From Limnobacter thiooxidans (GTDB lineage Bacteria > Pseudomonadota > Gammaproteobacteria > Burkholderiales > Burkholderiaceae_B), in assembly GCF_036323495.1 (NCBI RefSeq), contig NZ_AP028947.1:2418001-2482000 (forward strand): DNA of 64,000 bases, written 5' to 3'. The translations under genes were made by a program, and so were the position numbers. Every line of letters starts with the position of its first letter. The stretch's first letter is position 1. Shown here one piece after another: positions 31,761-42,962 of the stretch. The notes under the pieces are model-generated. The model was given only the letters and a program-made list of their open reading frames with translations, did no database searches and was not told where the DNA came from.

Positions 31761-32756
31761 TCAGACAACAGGTTGTTGGACAGGGGCGGACAATTGCCGG
31801 ATGCGCGATTGAAATTCCGGTGGCCGATACAACTTACCCTGCCCGATCCAAGCGGCAGCGGAAGTGAATGCGGCGCGCCCTTCAGGCATGCGCGGCGAAC
31901 ACAAAATGAAATCGTGAAACAGCCCAAGCCACACGTCGACATGGCACACGGTGCCAAGTTTTTGCGCCTCGCGAACCAGGCGCAGGCTGTCGATCATGAA
32001 CACCTCGTTGGCTGCGCATTGCACATACACAGGGGGCAGGCGCGACAGGTCCCCCAGCAAGGGCGAAATCAACGGGTCTTGCGGGTTGTGCCCGGTGGTG
32101 TAAGGTGCTGCAAAAATTCGCTTCAACCAGTCTTGGGCGCGCGCAAGGTCGGGGCCAAGAAAGGCGTCATTTACAGAGGGGCGACAATCGTCCATGCCCA
32201 TGGACGGGTCAAGCCAGGGCGAACTGAGGTACACGCGTGCAGGCAGTTTCAAACCTTCCCGGTTAAGCACGTGGCACAAAGCCAGGCTCAGGTTGCCGCC
32301 CGCGGAATCACCACCCAGCAGCAGTTCATCCTGCCCTCTTTCCTGCAAGAGGCCTTTCCACACGGCAATGACATCATTCAGGCCAGCCGGAAATGGAGCC
32401 TGGCCCATGAGGGTGTAGTCAGGCACCCAAGCCCGGGCCACACCGGCCTTTTTGCAAAGCCGGGCCACGAAGGCGCGGTAGTTTGCGGCACTTCCAAATG
32501 CAAAACCGCCACCATGAAGAAACAACAGGGTTTGATCGGGATTCGCACCCGCGTTGGTGTTTTCAATCACCTCGATGGCAATGCCATTGACCACCCTGTG
32601 GTTAACAGTGCAGCCACTGGGCATGCGGGACAAGCCCTGCAACATATTGGTTAGCTGTGCGCCCACGCGCCATACCTTTTCAGGATTGCGGGCGGCCAGC
32701 AAACGGCCTTGGCAGAGGCGTAAAAACAGGCGGATGGATTTGGACATTGAACTCAT
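31761..32756 (-). CDS. HSL-type alpha/beta hydrolase (lipase/esterase)
   Basis: About 331 residues from the ATG at 32756; a TTG at 32828 is an alternative. The hormone-sensitive-lipase oxyanion motif LLFLHGGGFAFG and the nucleophile elbow GGDSAGGNLS are both present. The acid is in a region reading AANEVFMID (Glu/Asp) and the His in GLFHDF. It should hydrolyse short- to medium-chain esters. It stands in the acyl-CoA run between an AraC regulator and an acyl-CoA dehydrogenase. Confidence 0.85.
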   Translation of the reverse strand: MSSMSKSIRLFLRLCQGRLLAARNPEKVWRVGAQLTNMLQGLSRMPSGCTVNHRVVNGIAIEVIENTNAGANPDQTLLFLHGGGFAFGSAANYRAFVARLCKKAGVARAWVPDYTLMGQAPFPAGLNDVIAVWKGLLQERGQDELLLGGDSAGGNLSLALCHVLNREGLKLPARVYLSSPWLDPSMGMDDCRPSVNDAFLGPDLARAQDWLKRIFAAPYTTGHNPQDPLISPLLGDLSRLPPVYVQCAANEVFMIDSLRLVREAQKLGTVCHVDVWLGLFHDFILCSPRMPEGRAAFTSAAAWIGQGKLYRPPEFQSRIRQLSAPVQQPVV

Positions 32757-32839
32757 GAACCCATCATGGCGCGCCGGGACAACCGAGCCAAGGGCAATGC
32801 TGGACACAATGGGGGTAAATAGCGACAAGCTGGCGAATT

Positions 32840-33871
32840 TTACCTGCCTTTCTGATTCTCCGCGTGGAAGTCTTGGGGTGTGATGCCAAACCAGCGCTTG
32901 AATGCGCGGCGGAAATTGGAGGCCTCTTGATAGCCCAGGCTCAAGGCAACTGATTCCACTGTGTTGGTGCTGACCATAAGGCTGAGTTTGGCCTGCCTTC
33001 CCAGTTCGGAATCCCGCAGGGTTTGGTAGCTGGTGTTTTCATCGCGCAGGTAGCGCATCAGCGTGCGGGACGACAGGTGGAAGTGGCTTGCCACCTGCTC
33101 ACAGGTCCAGATTTGGCCGGGGTTGGTGCGCAGTAGTTCGGTGACTCGGGCAGACCAGGTGCTGGGGCGTTTTTGTTCCAGCAAAATCTGCTCGCAACGG
33201 GCCAGCGCCATGGCATAGGTTTCTGCACAGGCCAGTGGGTTGGGCATCAAGGCCAGGCCATGGGGAATCACGATTTTTGTGCGTGACTTTCCGAAAACGC
33301 AGGGGGCATGCAGGTATGCTGGATATTGTTGGGCATGCACGGGGGCAGAATACGCCAACTCGACCCGCAGTGCGGGGTCGGATTTCCCGATGATCATGCC
33401 TAGGTGGTTGACCATGGTGGCCAGTACCGCTTCACAAAAAAAGCGCCCTACTTCGTCCAGTTCAATGCCCATGTTGATGATCACCGCAAAGTGGTCACTG
33501 GCAATGTGCCCTTCCATTCGGGCAAAGCCACCGCGTATGTCATGAAATTTTTCAGTGGCTTTCCACGCATGCCCCAGGGTGGGTGAAGACGCGATGAGTG
33601 TACCCAAAGGGCCGTGTGCAGCCAGGTGCAGGTTGGCACCCCAGCGCAAACCCAGTGCCGGGTTGTGGCTGATTTGAAGTGCATTGCGCACAATCACGGA
33701 CTGGGTTTCAGCATCAATGAAGGTGTTCAGTTCAAGCAGGTCGGCCGGGCCCAGGCGCGTGCCGCGCAGCAGCAGTTGCTGGCCTTTGTGATCCAGCCCC
33801 TGCTCGCGCGCAAGCATGCGGGTGTAGGCCGTGGGAAATACCACACGGCCTTCTTGAGCTTGCCCGGTCAC
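32840..33871 (-). CDS. AraC-family regulator (OruR type)
   Basis: 343 residues. The N-terminal ligand domain of the OruR/Arabinose_bd type is followed by the helix-turn-helix pair (WTCEQVASHFHLSSRTLMRYLRDE and VESVALSLGYQEASNFRRAFKRWFGITPQDF). The start is GTG. Its DNA-binding sequence is close to that of the AraC genes at 35966 and 38874, so the three are paralogues. It probably controls acyl-CoA genes around it. The ligand is unknown. Confidence 0.88.
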   Translation of the reverse strand: MTGQAQEGRVVFPTAYTRMLAREQGLDHKGQQLLLRGTRLGPADLLELNTFIDAETQSVIVRNALQISHNPALGLRWGANLHLAAHGPLGTLIASSPTLGHAWKATEKFHDIRGGFARMEGHIASDHFAVIINMGIELDEVGRFFCEAVLATMVNHLGMIIGKSDPALRVELAYSAPVHAQQYPAYLHAPCVFGKSRTKIVIPHGLALMPNPLACAETYAMALARCEQILLEQKRPSTWSARVTELLRTNPGQIWTCEQVASHFHLSSRTLMRYLRDENTSYQTLRDSELGRQAKLSLMVSTNTVESVALSLGYQEASNFRRAFKRWFGITPQDFHAENQKGR

Positions 33872-33906
33872 GCTGTCTGCTTACAACGCTGTGTGCAACG
33901 CTGTGT

Positions 33907-33928
33907 GTAACGCCATTTACGGCGTTTG

Positions 33929-33930
<2 letters not shown>
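33907..33930. terminator. Hairpin between fadH and the AraC gene
   Basis: AACGCC and GGCGTT pair around ATTTAC, next to three direct copies of an ACGCTGTGTG-like unit. It may end the fadH transcript; no T run follows. Confidence 0.4.
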
Positions 33931-35965
<2,035 letters not shown>

Positions 35966-37021
35966 TTAGTGGTGAAGTTGTTTGTATTCAGAGGGCGATA
36001 CGCCGAACCATCGGCGAAAGGCCCGGCGAAATGTGACCGGTTCGGCATAGCCCAGCTGTTCCGCCACCTGCGCCACGGTAGAGCCCGGGCGGTTCATCAA
36101 GGTGACAGCACGCTGGCTGGTTTCATGATCCAGCAACTGCTGGTAAGTGGTGCCTTCATCTTTCAGGCGACGCAGCAAGGTGCGGGGGCTTAAATTCAGG
36201 TGCTGTGCCATGTCTTCCAGGCTAATTGCCTTATTGTGCGGCTTGCCCGGTGCATTGCTTTGCGCATTGATTTGCGCCTCATGCAACTTGCCCAGCACGA
36301 AACCGCTCACCGTGCCTTTGCGCAGTTGAGCTTCATACATGGCCTGGCATTGTTGCAAGGCCAGCGCATGCATTTGGCGATCACTTGAAATCAACTTCTG
36401 GCGAACCACCGATTTGGGAATCAGGATGGCATTGCCGGACATGCCAAACAACACGCGATTGCCGGGAAAAGCCAGCTTGAAATGTTCTGTGCCGGGCGGT
36501 GCCGCAAAGGTGAAATGAATTTCGGCACCGCGCAAGGTTTGACCCAGCAAGGCCTGGGTGCTTGAAAACGCAGAGGCCAGAATGGCCTGGATCAAAAAAT
36601 TCAGCACCGGACTTTCCGGCGGAAGAAAATTGAAAGTCAGTGCGTTGTAGTCGCCATGATCGGGTTCGTGGTTCACCACGAAAATCTGCGAACGCAAGGC
36701 CATGTAGGTTTTGAACAGGTCCAGCGCATTGCCCAGGTTGTCGCTGGTCATGGCCGCAATGCCCATGGCCCCGTGAATGGCGGGGCCACCCCGTAGCCCG
36801 GCCTGCAGCGGCAAACTGTCAGGTGGATTTCTGGAGAGAACGGCCTGAACAATGCCCTGCAATTGCGCCCAGTTGAAATGGCCTTCGTCGGCCAGAAGCT
36901 GCGCAGCGTCAATGCCCGTGCCTTCCAGCATCGGAATCAGTTCACTGTCGGCCACGCCCATTGTTTGCACAATCAGACGCACCGCATTGAATGGCAAAGC
37001 GGGGGTTTGCTGCAAGCTCAT
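35966..37021 (-). CDS. AraC-family regulator (OruR type)
   Basis: 351 residues with the OruR-like N-terminal region and a C-terminal HTH pair (LEDMAQHLNLSPRTLLRRLKDEG and VAQVAEQLGYAEPVTFRRAFRRWFGVSPSEY). It is divergent from the desaturase gene at 37205, with about 180 bp between the starts, and upstream of fadH. It is therefore a likely regulator of both. The ligand is unknown. Confidence 0.88.
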   Translation of the reverse strand: MSLQQTPALPFNAVRLIVQTMGVADSELIPMLEGTGIDAAQLLADEGHFNWAQLQGIVQAVLSRNPPDSLPLQAGLRGGPAIHGAMGIAAMTSDNLGNALDLFKTYMALRSQIFVVNHEPDHGDYNALTFNFLPPESPVLNFLIQAILASAFSSTQALLGQTLRGAEIHFTFAAPPGTEHFKLAFPGNRVLFGMSGNAILIPKSVVRQKLISSDRQMHALALQQCQAMYEAQLRKGTVSGFVLGKLHEAQINAQSNAPGKPHNKAISLEDMAQHLNLSPRTLLRRLKDEGTTYQQLLDHETSQRAVTLMNRPGSTVAQVAEQLGYAEPVTFRRAFRRWFGVSPSEYKQLHH

Positions 37022-37204
37022 TGTTCTAGGTATTGCGGTTGTTACCGCGTGTTATGTCTCTTGTCGTCAAGATTAACATTACAAGGCACAGACAATAAAT
37101 ACATAATTCGTCACTTTTTGACCCTGCTTTGGCAATCAAGGCCACTTACCGCCCTGCCGGGCCTGTGCCAATCTTAATTCAGATTGAACACCGGGGATGA
37201 AGCC

Positions 37205-38071
37205 ATGCAAGATTGCGCCACAAAAACGTCCGAAAATATCATTCAGACCCTGCGAAAAACGCCTGCCGTGGCCTGGCCTACCGTCATCCTGCTTGTTGTG
37301 GCCTATGGCATCATGGGCACAACAAGCTGGGCCTGTTTCACCGGACACCTTCCCTTATGGGTGGGTGCGGTGGTCAATTCCATTTGCCTTTACATGCTGT
37401 TCACGCCAGCCCATGAATCCATGCACCGCAATGCCTCGGCCAATTCCACGGTGAATGAATGGGTGATGTACATTGCCACCTTCGTGGTCATCCCCTTTGG
37501 TTCAGGCCAATTGATGCGTGTGATGCACATGCAGCACCACCGCTTCACGAATGAAGAAAATGACCCCGACCATTTTCTGTCGAGCCATTTTTACCTGATG
37601 CCCTTGTGGGGCTTTTGGCCTTTTCTGTACCTGTTTCAATATGCGCGAAACCCGGCCAAGTGCCCCAGCATTTCTGTGCGAAGTACCGTTCGGGAATTCA
37701 CGATTGGCTTTGGTGTGATCATTGCCCTGTTCGTGATGGAACCAATGGCCATGCTGGTTCTGTGGCTGATTCCGATTTATTGCGGATTCTTCCTGATGTG
37801 CGTGGTGTTCATGGTATTGCCCCACTACCCGGCCCTGGTGCGTGCCGATGAAGACATCTACAAGGCCACACTGATTCGCAAAGGCTGGGAATGGCTGTTG
37901 ACGCCGCTGTTGATGTACCAGAACTATCACCTGGTGCACCACCTTTACCCCACCATTCCCTTTTACCGCTACATCAAGGCCTGGAACGGGAAACTGGACT
38001 TTCACCTGTCCAAAGCGCCCACCATTGTGGGCGCCTTTGAAATCAACGGGAAACCGCCTGCTCAGAACTGA
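37205..38071 (+). CDS. Membrane fatty acid desaturase / hydroxylase-like protein
   Basis: 288 residues with several membrane segments and the three His boxes of membrane diiron enzymes: HESMH near residue 70, HMQHH near 104 and HLVHH near 241. These coordinate the di-iron center of desaturases and hydroxylases. GGGGA before the ATG supports the 37205 start over the TTG at 37184. It lies divergent from an AraC gene. The exact substrate (acyl lipid or alkane/terpene-like) is not determined. The last 10 bp overlap the convergent hydratase gene. Confidence 0.8.
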   Translation: MQDCATKTSENIIQTLRKTPAVAWPTVILLVVAYGIMGTTSWACFTGHLPLWVGAVVNSICLYMLFTPAHESMHRNASANSTVNEWVMYIATFVVIPFGSGQLMRVMHMQHHRFTNEENDPDHFLSSHFYLMPLWGFWPFLYLFQYARNPAKCPSISVRSTVREFTIGFGVIIALFVMEPMAMLVLWLIPIYCGFFLMCVVFMVLPHYPALVRADEDIYKATLIRKGWEWLLTPLLMYQNYHLVHHLYPTIPFYRYIKAWNGKLDFHLSKAPTIVGAFEINGKPPAQN

Positions 38072-38859
38072 GGGGCGCGTTTTTCGAGATAGGCATTCAC
38101 TGCTTCGCGCTGGTCGGGTCCGCCGATCAATTCGTCCTGCACATCCGATTCACGTTGCAAGATTGCCGAGCGGTCATTGCGCGCGGTGAAGTTGATCAGG
38201 TTCTTGGCTTCACGCAATGCATTCGGGCTGAGGTTGGCCAAGCTGTTGGCCATGTTCATGGCGTCGTCCAGCGGGTCTTCGGCAATGCGCGTGGCCAGCC
38301 CCAGGTGAACCGCCTCAGGTGCAGTCACAACCCGGCCAGAAAACACCAGGTCGGCAATTTGATCAGTACGCAACAGGTTTTTCAAGACCCACATGCCACC
38401 CATGTCGGGCACCAGTCCCCAACGCACTTCCATCACCGACATTTTGGCATCGGGTGCAATCAAGCGCATGTCGGCACCCAAAGCCAGTTGCAGGCCACCA
38501 CCGAAGGCCACACCGTGAATGGCGGCGATCACTGGCACATGCAGGTCATTCCAGACCAGCGCGGCGTACTGGAAAAAGTTGCAGTCGCCGTGGGTGCGCG
38601 CACCCAACTTGCCGGGCGCAATGCGGCTGTCAGGGTTGTCCATCTGCTTGAAGTTTTCAAGGTCAAGCCCCGCAGAAAATGCACGGCCTTCGCCATGCAA
38701 CACCACCACGCGCAATGCGGGGTTGGCCTTCAATTCAAGCGCGACACGGATCAGGTCATCAAACAGCTCGGCTGTCAGCGCGTTCATGCGGTCGGGGCGA
38801 TTCAGCGACACGCGGGCCACGCCGTTGGGTTCAATGGTACACAGCACCAGGTCAGACAT
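38062..38859 (-). CDS. Enoyl-CoA hydratase/isomerase
   Basis: 265 residues with crotonase motifs: LEGEGRAFSAGLDLENF-like phrase near residue 55 (ALRVVVLHGEGRAFSAG), the oxyanion-hole strand VIAAIHGVAFGGGLQLALGADMR near 110, and MEVRWGLVPDMGG near 141. The Glu expected in hydratases falls at the VRWGLVPD stretch, where the position is not a clear Glu, so it may be an isomerase or other crotonase. It overlaps the convergent desaturase gene by 10 bp and precedes the AraC gene's end. Confidence 0.85.
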   Translation of the reverse strand: MSDLVLCTIEPNGVARVSLNRPDRMNALTAELFDDLIRVALELKANPALRVVVLHGEGRAFSAGLDLENFKQMDNPDSRIAPGKLGARTHGDCNFFQYAALVWNDLHVPVIAAIHGVAFGGGLQLALGADMRLIAPDAKMSVMEVRWGLVPDMGGMWVLKNLLRTDQIADLVFSGRVVTAPEAVHLGLATRIAEDPLDDAMNMANSLANLSPNALREAKNLINFTARNDRSAILQRESDVQDELIGGPDQREAVNAYLEKRAPQF

Positions 38860-38873
38860 TGCACATCACTCCA

Positions 38874-39944
38874 TCAATTGGTTTTGGATCCGGACAGTTG
38901 CCGGGACAGTTTGAATTCTCGCGGTGTTTGGCCACACCACCGTTTGAAGGTGCGGCTGAAATTGGATGCGTCTTCATAGCCCAGGGCATGGGCAATTGCC
39001 TCCACCGTGGTGTCGGTGTGTTCCAGCAACCAGCAGGCGCGCTCTTGCCGAACATCATCCAGCAGTTGCTGGTAACTGGTGCCTTCGGCCTGAAGGTGGC
39101 GCATGAAGGTGCGTTCGGTCAGGTTTTCTTTTTCAGCCATGTCCTGCAAGGTGGGCATGTGCCCTTCCACCTGTTGCAGGTGGCTGAATACACGCTGGCG
39201 CAAGGTGCCACCGGCCTGCAAACGCTGCAGTTGCAAATCGCATTCGCGAAGCAAACGTTGAAGGGCATCGTCATCGGCAGCCAGGCTTGGGCTGTTCACC
39301 AGTGACTTGTTCATCACGACACGCAATTGCGGAAAGCCGAATTCATTGTGGTGCGCGATGCGCTGGTATTCGGCGGCCCATTCGGGTTTTGCAAAAGGCC
39401 ATTCAATGCGAAGCATGGGTGGCAACTCCTGACCAGTCAGCGCGGTGAGCAATTGCACCAAACCACCCAGCAACTGGCAGTGCAGGTATTCGCGCGCGCT
39501 GCCCAGGTCCATCCATTCATCCAGCACGGCTGCAAACTCGGGTTCATATTGAAATTGCAGGGTGGCCAGGTTCTGGCGCAAGGCGGCGTAGCGTTGCAGC
39601 AGCAACATGCCGCTGGACAAATTGCGGCTGGCGATCATGGCCGCACCCAGCGTGCCGTGGGCTGAAGCCGGAGTGCGCAAGCCCACGTCCAGACCAAGCC
39701 AGGGGCACCCTGTCAGTTCAATACCGCGCTCAATCAACTTGCGCATGGGCTCGAAACCCATGAACTGGTTGCTGCCATGCAGCTGTTCCCAGTCAAGCGA
39801 AGTACCCGACAGAATATCGGCGGGTGCAAAACCACGGCGCTGCAATTCGGCACACAACAGGCGCGCATACACCGGGTGCAATGCCGCCGGGTGCAAAGCA
39901 GCCTGGCGTGGCGTGTTGGTGTGGGCACGGCTTTGTGGGGTCAA
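38874..39944 (-). CDS. AraC-family regulator (OruR type)
   Basis: 356 residues. The C-terminal HTH pair reads LQDMAEKENLTERTFMRHLQAEG and VEAIAHALGYEDASNFSRTFKRWCGQTPREF. The apparent start is a TTG at 39944, with no better ATG nearby, so the N-terminus is uncertain. The divergent alkB gene begins about 110 bp away, so it is a good candidate for its regulator. It reads into the hydratase gene downstream. Confidence 0.85.
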   Translation of the reverse strand: MTPQSRAHTNTPRQAALHPAALHPVYARLLCAELQRRGFAPADILSGTSLDWEQLHGSNQFMGFEPMRKLIERGIELTGCPWLGLDVGLRTPASAHGTLGAAMIASRNLSSGMLLLQRYAALRQNLATLQFQYEPEFAAVLDEWMDLGSAREYLHCQLLGGLVQLLTALTGQELPPMLRIEWPFAKPEWAAEYQRIAHHNEFGFPQLRVVMNKSLVNSPSLAADDDALQRLLRECDLQLQRLQAGGTLRQRVFSHLQQVEGHMPTLQDMAEKENLTERTFMRHLQAEGTSYQQLLDDVRQERACWLLEHTDTTVEAIAHALGYEDASNFSRTFKRWCGQTPREFKLSRQLSGSKTN

Positions 39945-40055
39945 CGTGTGTCTCGCGCTGTGGGGTGTTGCTTGTTGTTTTTGTCAGTTAATGACGATGT
40001 TATGCCACCCTGTGCGGTGTTGTCCATTCCATTGCAGGCCTAAGATGAATTCACC

Positions 40056-41237
40056 ATGAACAACCGGTGCACAAGAATGACACAACACACACTGCCTGCA
40101 ATTCAATACAAAGACCCGAAGAAATACATGTGGCTGCTTTCAGTCATCGCGCCGTTTGGTGCCCCACTGGGCCCGATCATGTACATGTACACCGGCCACA
40201 CGCAGTGGCTTTGGGCTTTTCTGGCTTTCTTTTATCTGGGTTTGCCAATACTGGATTACATGTTTGGCGAAGACAAACAGAACCCGCCTGAACAGGCCGT
40301 ACCTGAACTGGAGAACACCGCGTATTACAAGGTGATCACTTACCTGCTGGTGCCCATCATCACTTTCGGTTTTCTGTTCAATGTGATTTTTCTCGCCACG
40401 CACGACCTGCACTGGCTGCACTGGTTGGCTGTAGCGATTACCACCGGTTCACTGCTGGGTTTCGGTTTGAACCTTGGCCATGAAATGGGCCACAAGAAAC
40501 GCAAACTGGACAAGGCATTGGCCCTGTTCACCCTGTCGCTGGGTGGGTATGGACACTTTTCGGTTGAGCACAACCGGGGCCACCACCGCGATGTGGCCAC
40601 ACCGGAAGACCCGGCCACTTCACGCATGGGCGAGCACATTTATGAATTCATGCTGCGTGAAATTCCCGGTGCATTCAAACGCGCATGGCACCTGGAAGGT
40701 GAGCGCCTGGAACGCGCAGGAAAAAGCCGCTGGAATGTCGGCAATGAAATCCTTCAGGCGGGTGCCATGACAGTTGTGCTGTACACCACCTTGCTTGCCC
40801 TGTTTAGCTGGCCGATGGTGCCGGTGCTGGCCGTGGTGGCATTCTGGGGTGCATTCCAATTGACCAGCGCCAATTACATTGAACACTACGGGCTGATGCG
40901 TCAGAAACTGCCCAATGGCCAGTACGAGCGCTGCGCGCCACACCATTCATGGAACAGCAATCATCTGGTGTCCAACCTGGTGGTGTTTCAATTGCAGCGG
41001 CATTCCGACCACCACGCCAACCCGGCGCGCAGCTATCAATCCCTGCGTGATTTTCCGGAACTGCCCAGCCTGCCTTCCGGTTATTTCGGCATGTTCCTGA
41101 TCGCGTATGTTCCACCGCTGTGGTTTGCCGTGATGAACCCAAGGTTGCTGGCCGTGGCTGGAAAGAATGCCCAGAAGATCAACATTCAGCCATGCAAGCG
41201 CGAACGCATGATTCGGCGTTATGCGTTGCAAGCTTGA
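40056..41237 (+). CDS. alkB: Alkane 1-monooxygenase (AlkB-like)
   Basis: 393 residues with six membrane segments. It has the three AlkB His boxes HEMGHK (near 141), EHNRGHH (near 171) and LQRHSDHHA (near 310), plus the NYIEHYGL motif near 270, all of which are diagnostic for AlkB-type alkane hydroxylases. It inserts oxygen at the terminal carbon of medium-chain alkanes, using rubredoxin and rubredoxin reductase, none of which is visible in the window. It is divergent from an AraC gene. Confidence 0.95.
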   Translation: MNNRCTRMTQHTLPAIQYKDPKKYMWLLSVIAPFGAPLGPIMYMYTGHTQWLWAFLAFFYLGLPILDYMFGEDKQNPPEQAVPELENTAYYKVITYLLVPIITFGFLFNVIFLATHDLHWLHWLAVAITTGSLLGFGLNLGHEMGHKKRKLDKALALFTLSLGGYGHFSVEHNRGHHRDVATPEDPATSRMGEHIYEFMLREIPGAFKRAWHLEGERLERAGKSRWNVGNEILQAGAMTVVLYTTLLALFSWPMVPVLAVVAFWGAFQLTSANYIEHYGLMRQKLPNGQYERCAPHHSWNSNHLVSNLVVFQLQRHSDHHANPARSYQSLRDFPELPSLPSGYFGMFLIAYVPPLWFAVMNPRLLAVAGKNAQKINIQPCKRERMIRRYALQA

Positions 41238-41257
41238 TGATTTGGGGCAATGAAGCT

Positions 41258-42061
41258 TTAGGCGGGTTTCTGTGGTCTGTTTGCAAGCGCTTCTCGGCGC
41301 TTTAACAAGGCAATCCGTTTGGATTTTTGTTTCAGATAAAAGGCATGCATTTGGGGAAATCGTTCTGAATTGAAGCTTTCATGAACGATCCCCAATTTTT
41401 CAATCAGTGCAAAAGCATCAAGACCGTACTCAACATCCGCCACCACATAAGCTTCCGTACAGCAGTTGGAAAAATGGGCTTCCACAGCCTTTAAACCCAA
41501 CACTTCAGAGTGGGCAACAATCGATTTCAAGTAGTGATGGGCAATATCAATTGATAGTTTTGCCTGATTTCTTCCTTGCTCATCCCGTTTGGAAGGAATG
41601 TTGGCCAGGTTGTGCAGCTTGCTTGTTAACAGGTCCAAGGGATTGATAACCCGGCACTTGAAATCGTCGCCAATGCGGATTTTTTCAGTGCGACTTTCCA
41701 CCTTGTGAGTATCCAAGCCTGCAATGGCGCTCAAAAAATCGACTTGAAGAAACAGTTGATCATTCAAATCCACAGCCAGTACAGCGGTATTGAAAGTGTT
41801 GCTATCTAACGTTGCAATGGTCAATTGACTGTTCTTGATCAAAGCAGCCAGCTTGCTGGCCACTGTGGCTTTGGCGATCAAGTCAATATCGCCGGATACA
41901 CCAAGCTCAATGTTATTTCCAAGCTTGTAGGTTTGCGCATACAGAAGGACCGCCTGGCCGCCCACAAGCACAGCTTCTTCAAAATCTACTTTCTCCAGTA
42001 TGTAAATAACTTGCTCAAGTGTGAGGGTTTCGGGAACAGACCTGCGTGTACGTTTCACCAT
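41258..42061 (-). CDS. Nucleotidyltransferase-fold protein (AbiEii-like)
   Basis: 267 residues. The N-terminal FEEAVLVGGQAVLLYAQTY and GVSGDIDLIAKA follow the nucleotidyltransferase pattern (GG-x-A and DxDL), and LQVDFLSAI supplies a third acidic position. This resembles AbiEii or related DUF6036 toxins. It is translated with the HTH gene upstream through a 7-bp overlap. A toxin-antitoxin or phage-abortive role is plausible, but the family match was not searched. Confidence 0.7.
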   Translation of the reverse strand: MVKRTRRSVPETLTLEQVIYILEKVDFEEAVLVGGQAVLLYAQTYKLGNNIELGVSGDIDLIAKATVASKLAALIKNSQLTIATLDSNTFNTAVLAVDLNDQLFLQVDFLSAIAGLDTHKVESRTEKIRIGDDFKCRVINPLDLLTSKLHNLANIPSKRDEQGRNQAKLSIDIAHHYLKSIVAHSEVLGLKAVEAHFSNCCTEAYVVADVEYGLDAFALIEKLGIVHESFNSERFPQMHAFYLKQKSKRIALLKRREALANRPQKPA

Positions 42062-42432
42062 TTGTCAAAGGACTCATTTTCAATGGCGAGTTCAACATTC
42101 AACATGGGCATGACAGCCATGCTTCCGTGTCGTTGGAAAAACCACTTTCTGTTTGCAGCCTTGGCGTCAATCAACTTGTCACCCGACTCCAATACCACTT
42201 CTGAAATGTCCAGGTCTTGCAGCTCGGGAATTACAAAAACCTCACGACGAGACTTGTTGTTCATGACGCTGAGTTCACTTTTCACGAAACCCAACTTTTC
42301 ACAAAAAGCCACTGCAACGTGTGCATTTTTGTAGTTGATACCCACCGCGGCAGCCAATTCATAAACACTAAGGCGTGGATTGGCCTTGGCGTGGTTGAAT
42401 ATTTTTTGAGCGTTTTTGGAAATTTTGCGCAT
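42055..42432 (-). CDS. HTH regulator partner of the nucleotidyltransferase gene
   Basis: 125 residues with an N-terminal helix-turn-helix (NAQKIFNHAKANPRLSVYELAAAVGINYKNAHVAVAFCEKLGFVKSE). This is close to a winged-helix regulator and AbiEi-like antitoxin. Its stop overlaps the start of the nucleotidyltransferase gene by 7 bp. A 22-bp palindrome just upstream is its likely operator. The C-terminal part (EVVLESGDKLIDAKAANRKWFFQRHG) is unassigned. Confidence 0.7.
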   Translation of the reverse strand: MRKISKNAQKIFNHAKANPRLSVYELAAAVGINYKNAHVAVAFCEKLGFVKSELSVMNNKSRREVFVIPELQDLDISEVVLESGDKLIDAKAANRKWFFQRHGSMAVMPMLNVELAIENESFDKW

Positions 42433-42451
42433 GGGGAGCTCCTTGACCTAT

Positions 42452-42473
42452 AAATTGCCATATATGGCAATTT
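42452..42473. promoter_or_regulatory. 22-bp perfect palindrome, operator of the HTH/nucleotidyltransferase pair
   Basis: AAATTGCCATA and its reverse complement meet at 42462/42463 with no spacer, about 20 bp upstream of the HTH start. It overlaps where a promoter would lie, so autoregulation is likely. Confidence 0.75.
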
Positions 42474-42512
42474 ACGTCAAGAACAGAAGCCTGGCCACTG
42501 CGGGTCAGCGCA

Positions 42513-42950
42513 TTAGCCAGCCTGATTGAATTTCTTGCCTTGCGCGCCCTCTTGAAGGGCGCGTTTCAATTCTGCAGGGATAGAAAGCTTGGTGAAGGTT
42601 TCGGCATTCAGTAGCACATAGGTGCCCTGCGAAGTGGCGATCAAAGCCCCGGTGGCTGCATTCACAAACACGATCGTCAAGCTGAAACTGGTGTTGCCAA
42701 AGTGACTTGGTGCCACAGTGGCTTTCAGCACATCGTCATAACGTGCCGGGCTTTTCCATTCGGTGAGCATTCGGACCACCTGGGTTTCATAGCCCATGCG
42801 AACCAGTTCCTGATACCCCCCCACCGCCGCGCGCTGGTACTCGGTGACAGCGAGGTCCACGTAGTCTCCATACCGCGCGTTGAACACGACGCCTTGGGCG
42901 TCGCATTCACCATACCGCACCCGAAAGAGCAATTCAAAAGCTTGATCCAA
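42513..42950 (-). CDS. Acyl-CoA thioesterase (4HBT hotdog family)
   Basis: 145 residues with the 4HBT motif VRYGECDAQGVVFNARYGDYVDLA near residue 12 (the Asp of the catalytic pattern), a central ATVAPSHFGNTSFSLTIVF and GTYVLLNAETFT. It is predicted to hydrolyse acyl-CoA thioesters or aromatic-CoA esters. It is 12 bp from the GMC gene, in the same direction, so the two may be cotranscribed. Confidence 0.88.
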   Translation of the reverse strand: MDQAFELLFRVRYGECDAQGVVFNARYGDYVDLAVTEYQRAAVGGYQELVRMGYETQVVRMLTEWKSPARYDDVLKATVAPSHFGNTSFSLTIVFVNAATGALIATSQGTYVLLNAETFTKLSIPAELKRALQEGAQGKKFNQAG

Positions 42951-42962
42951 CGAATAGGCCTC

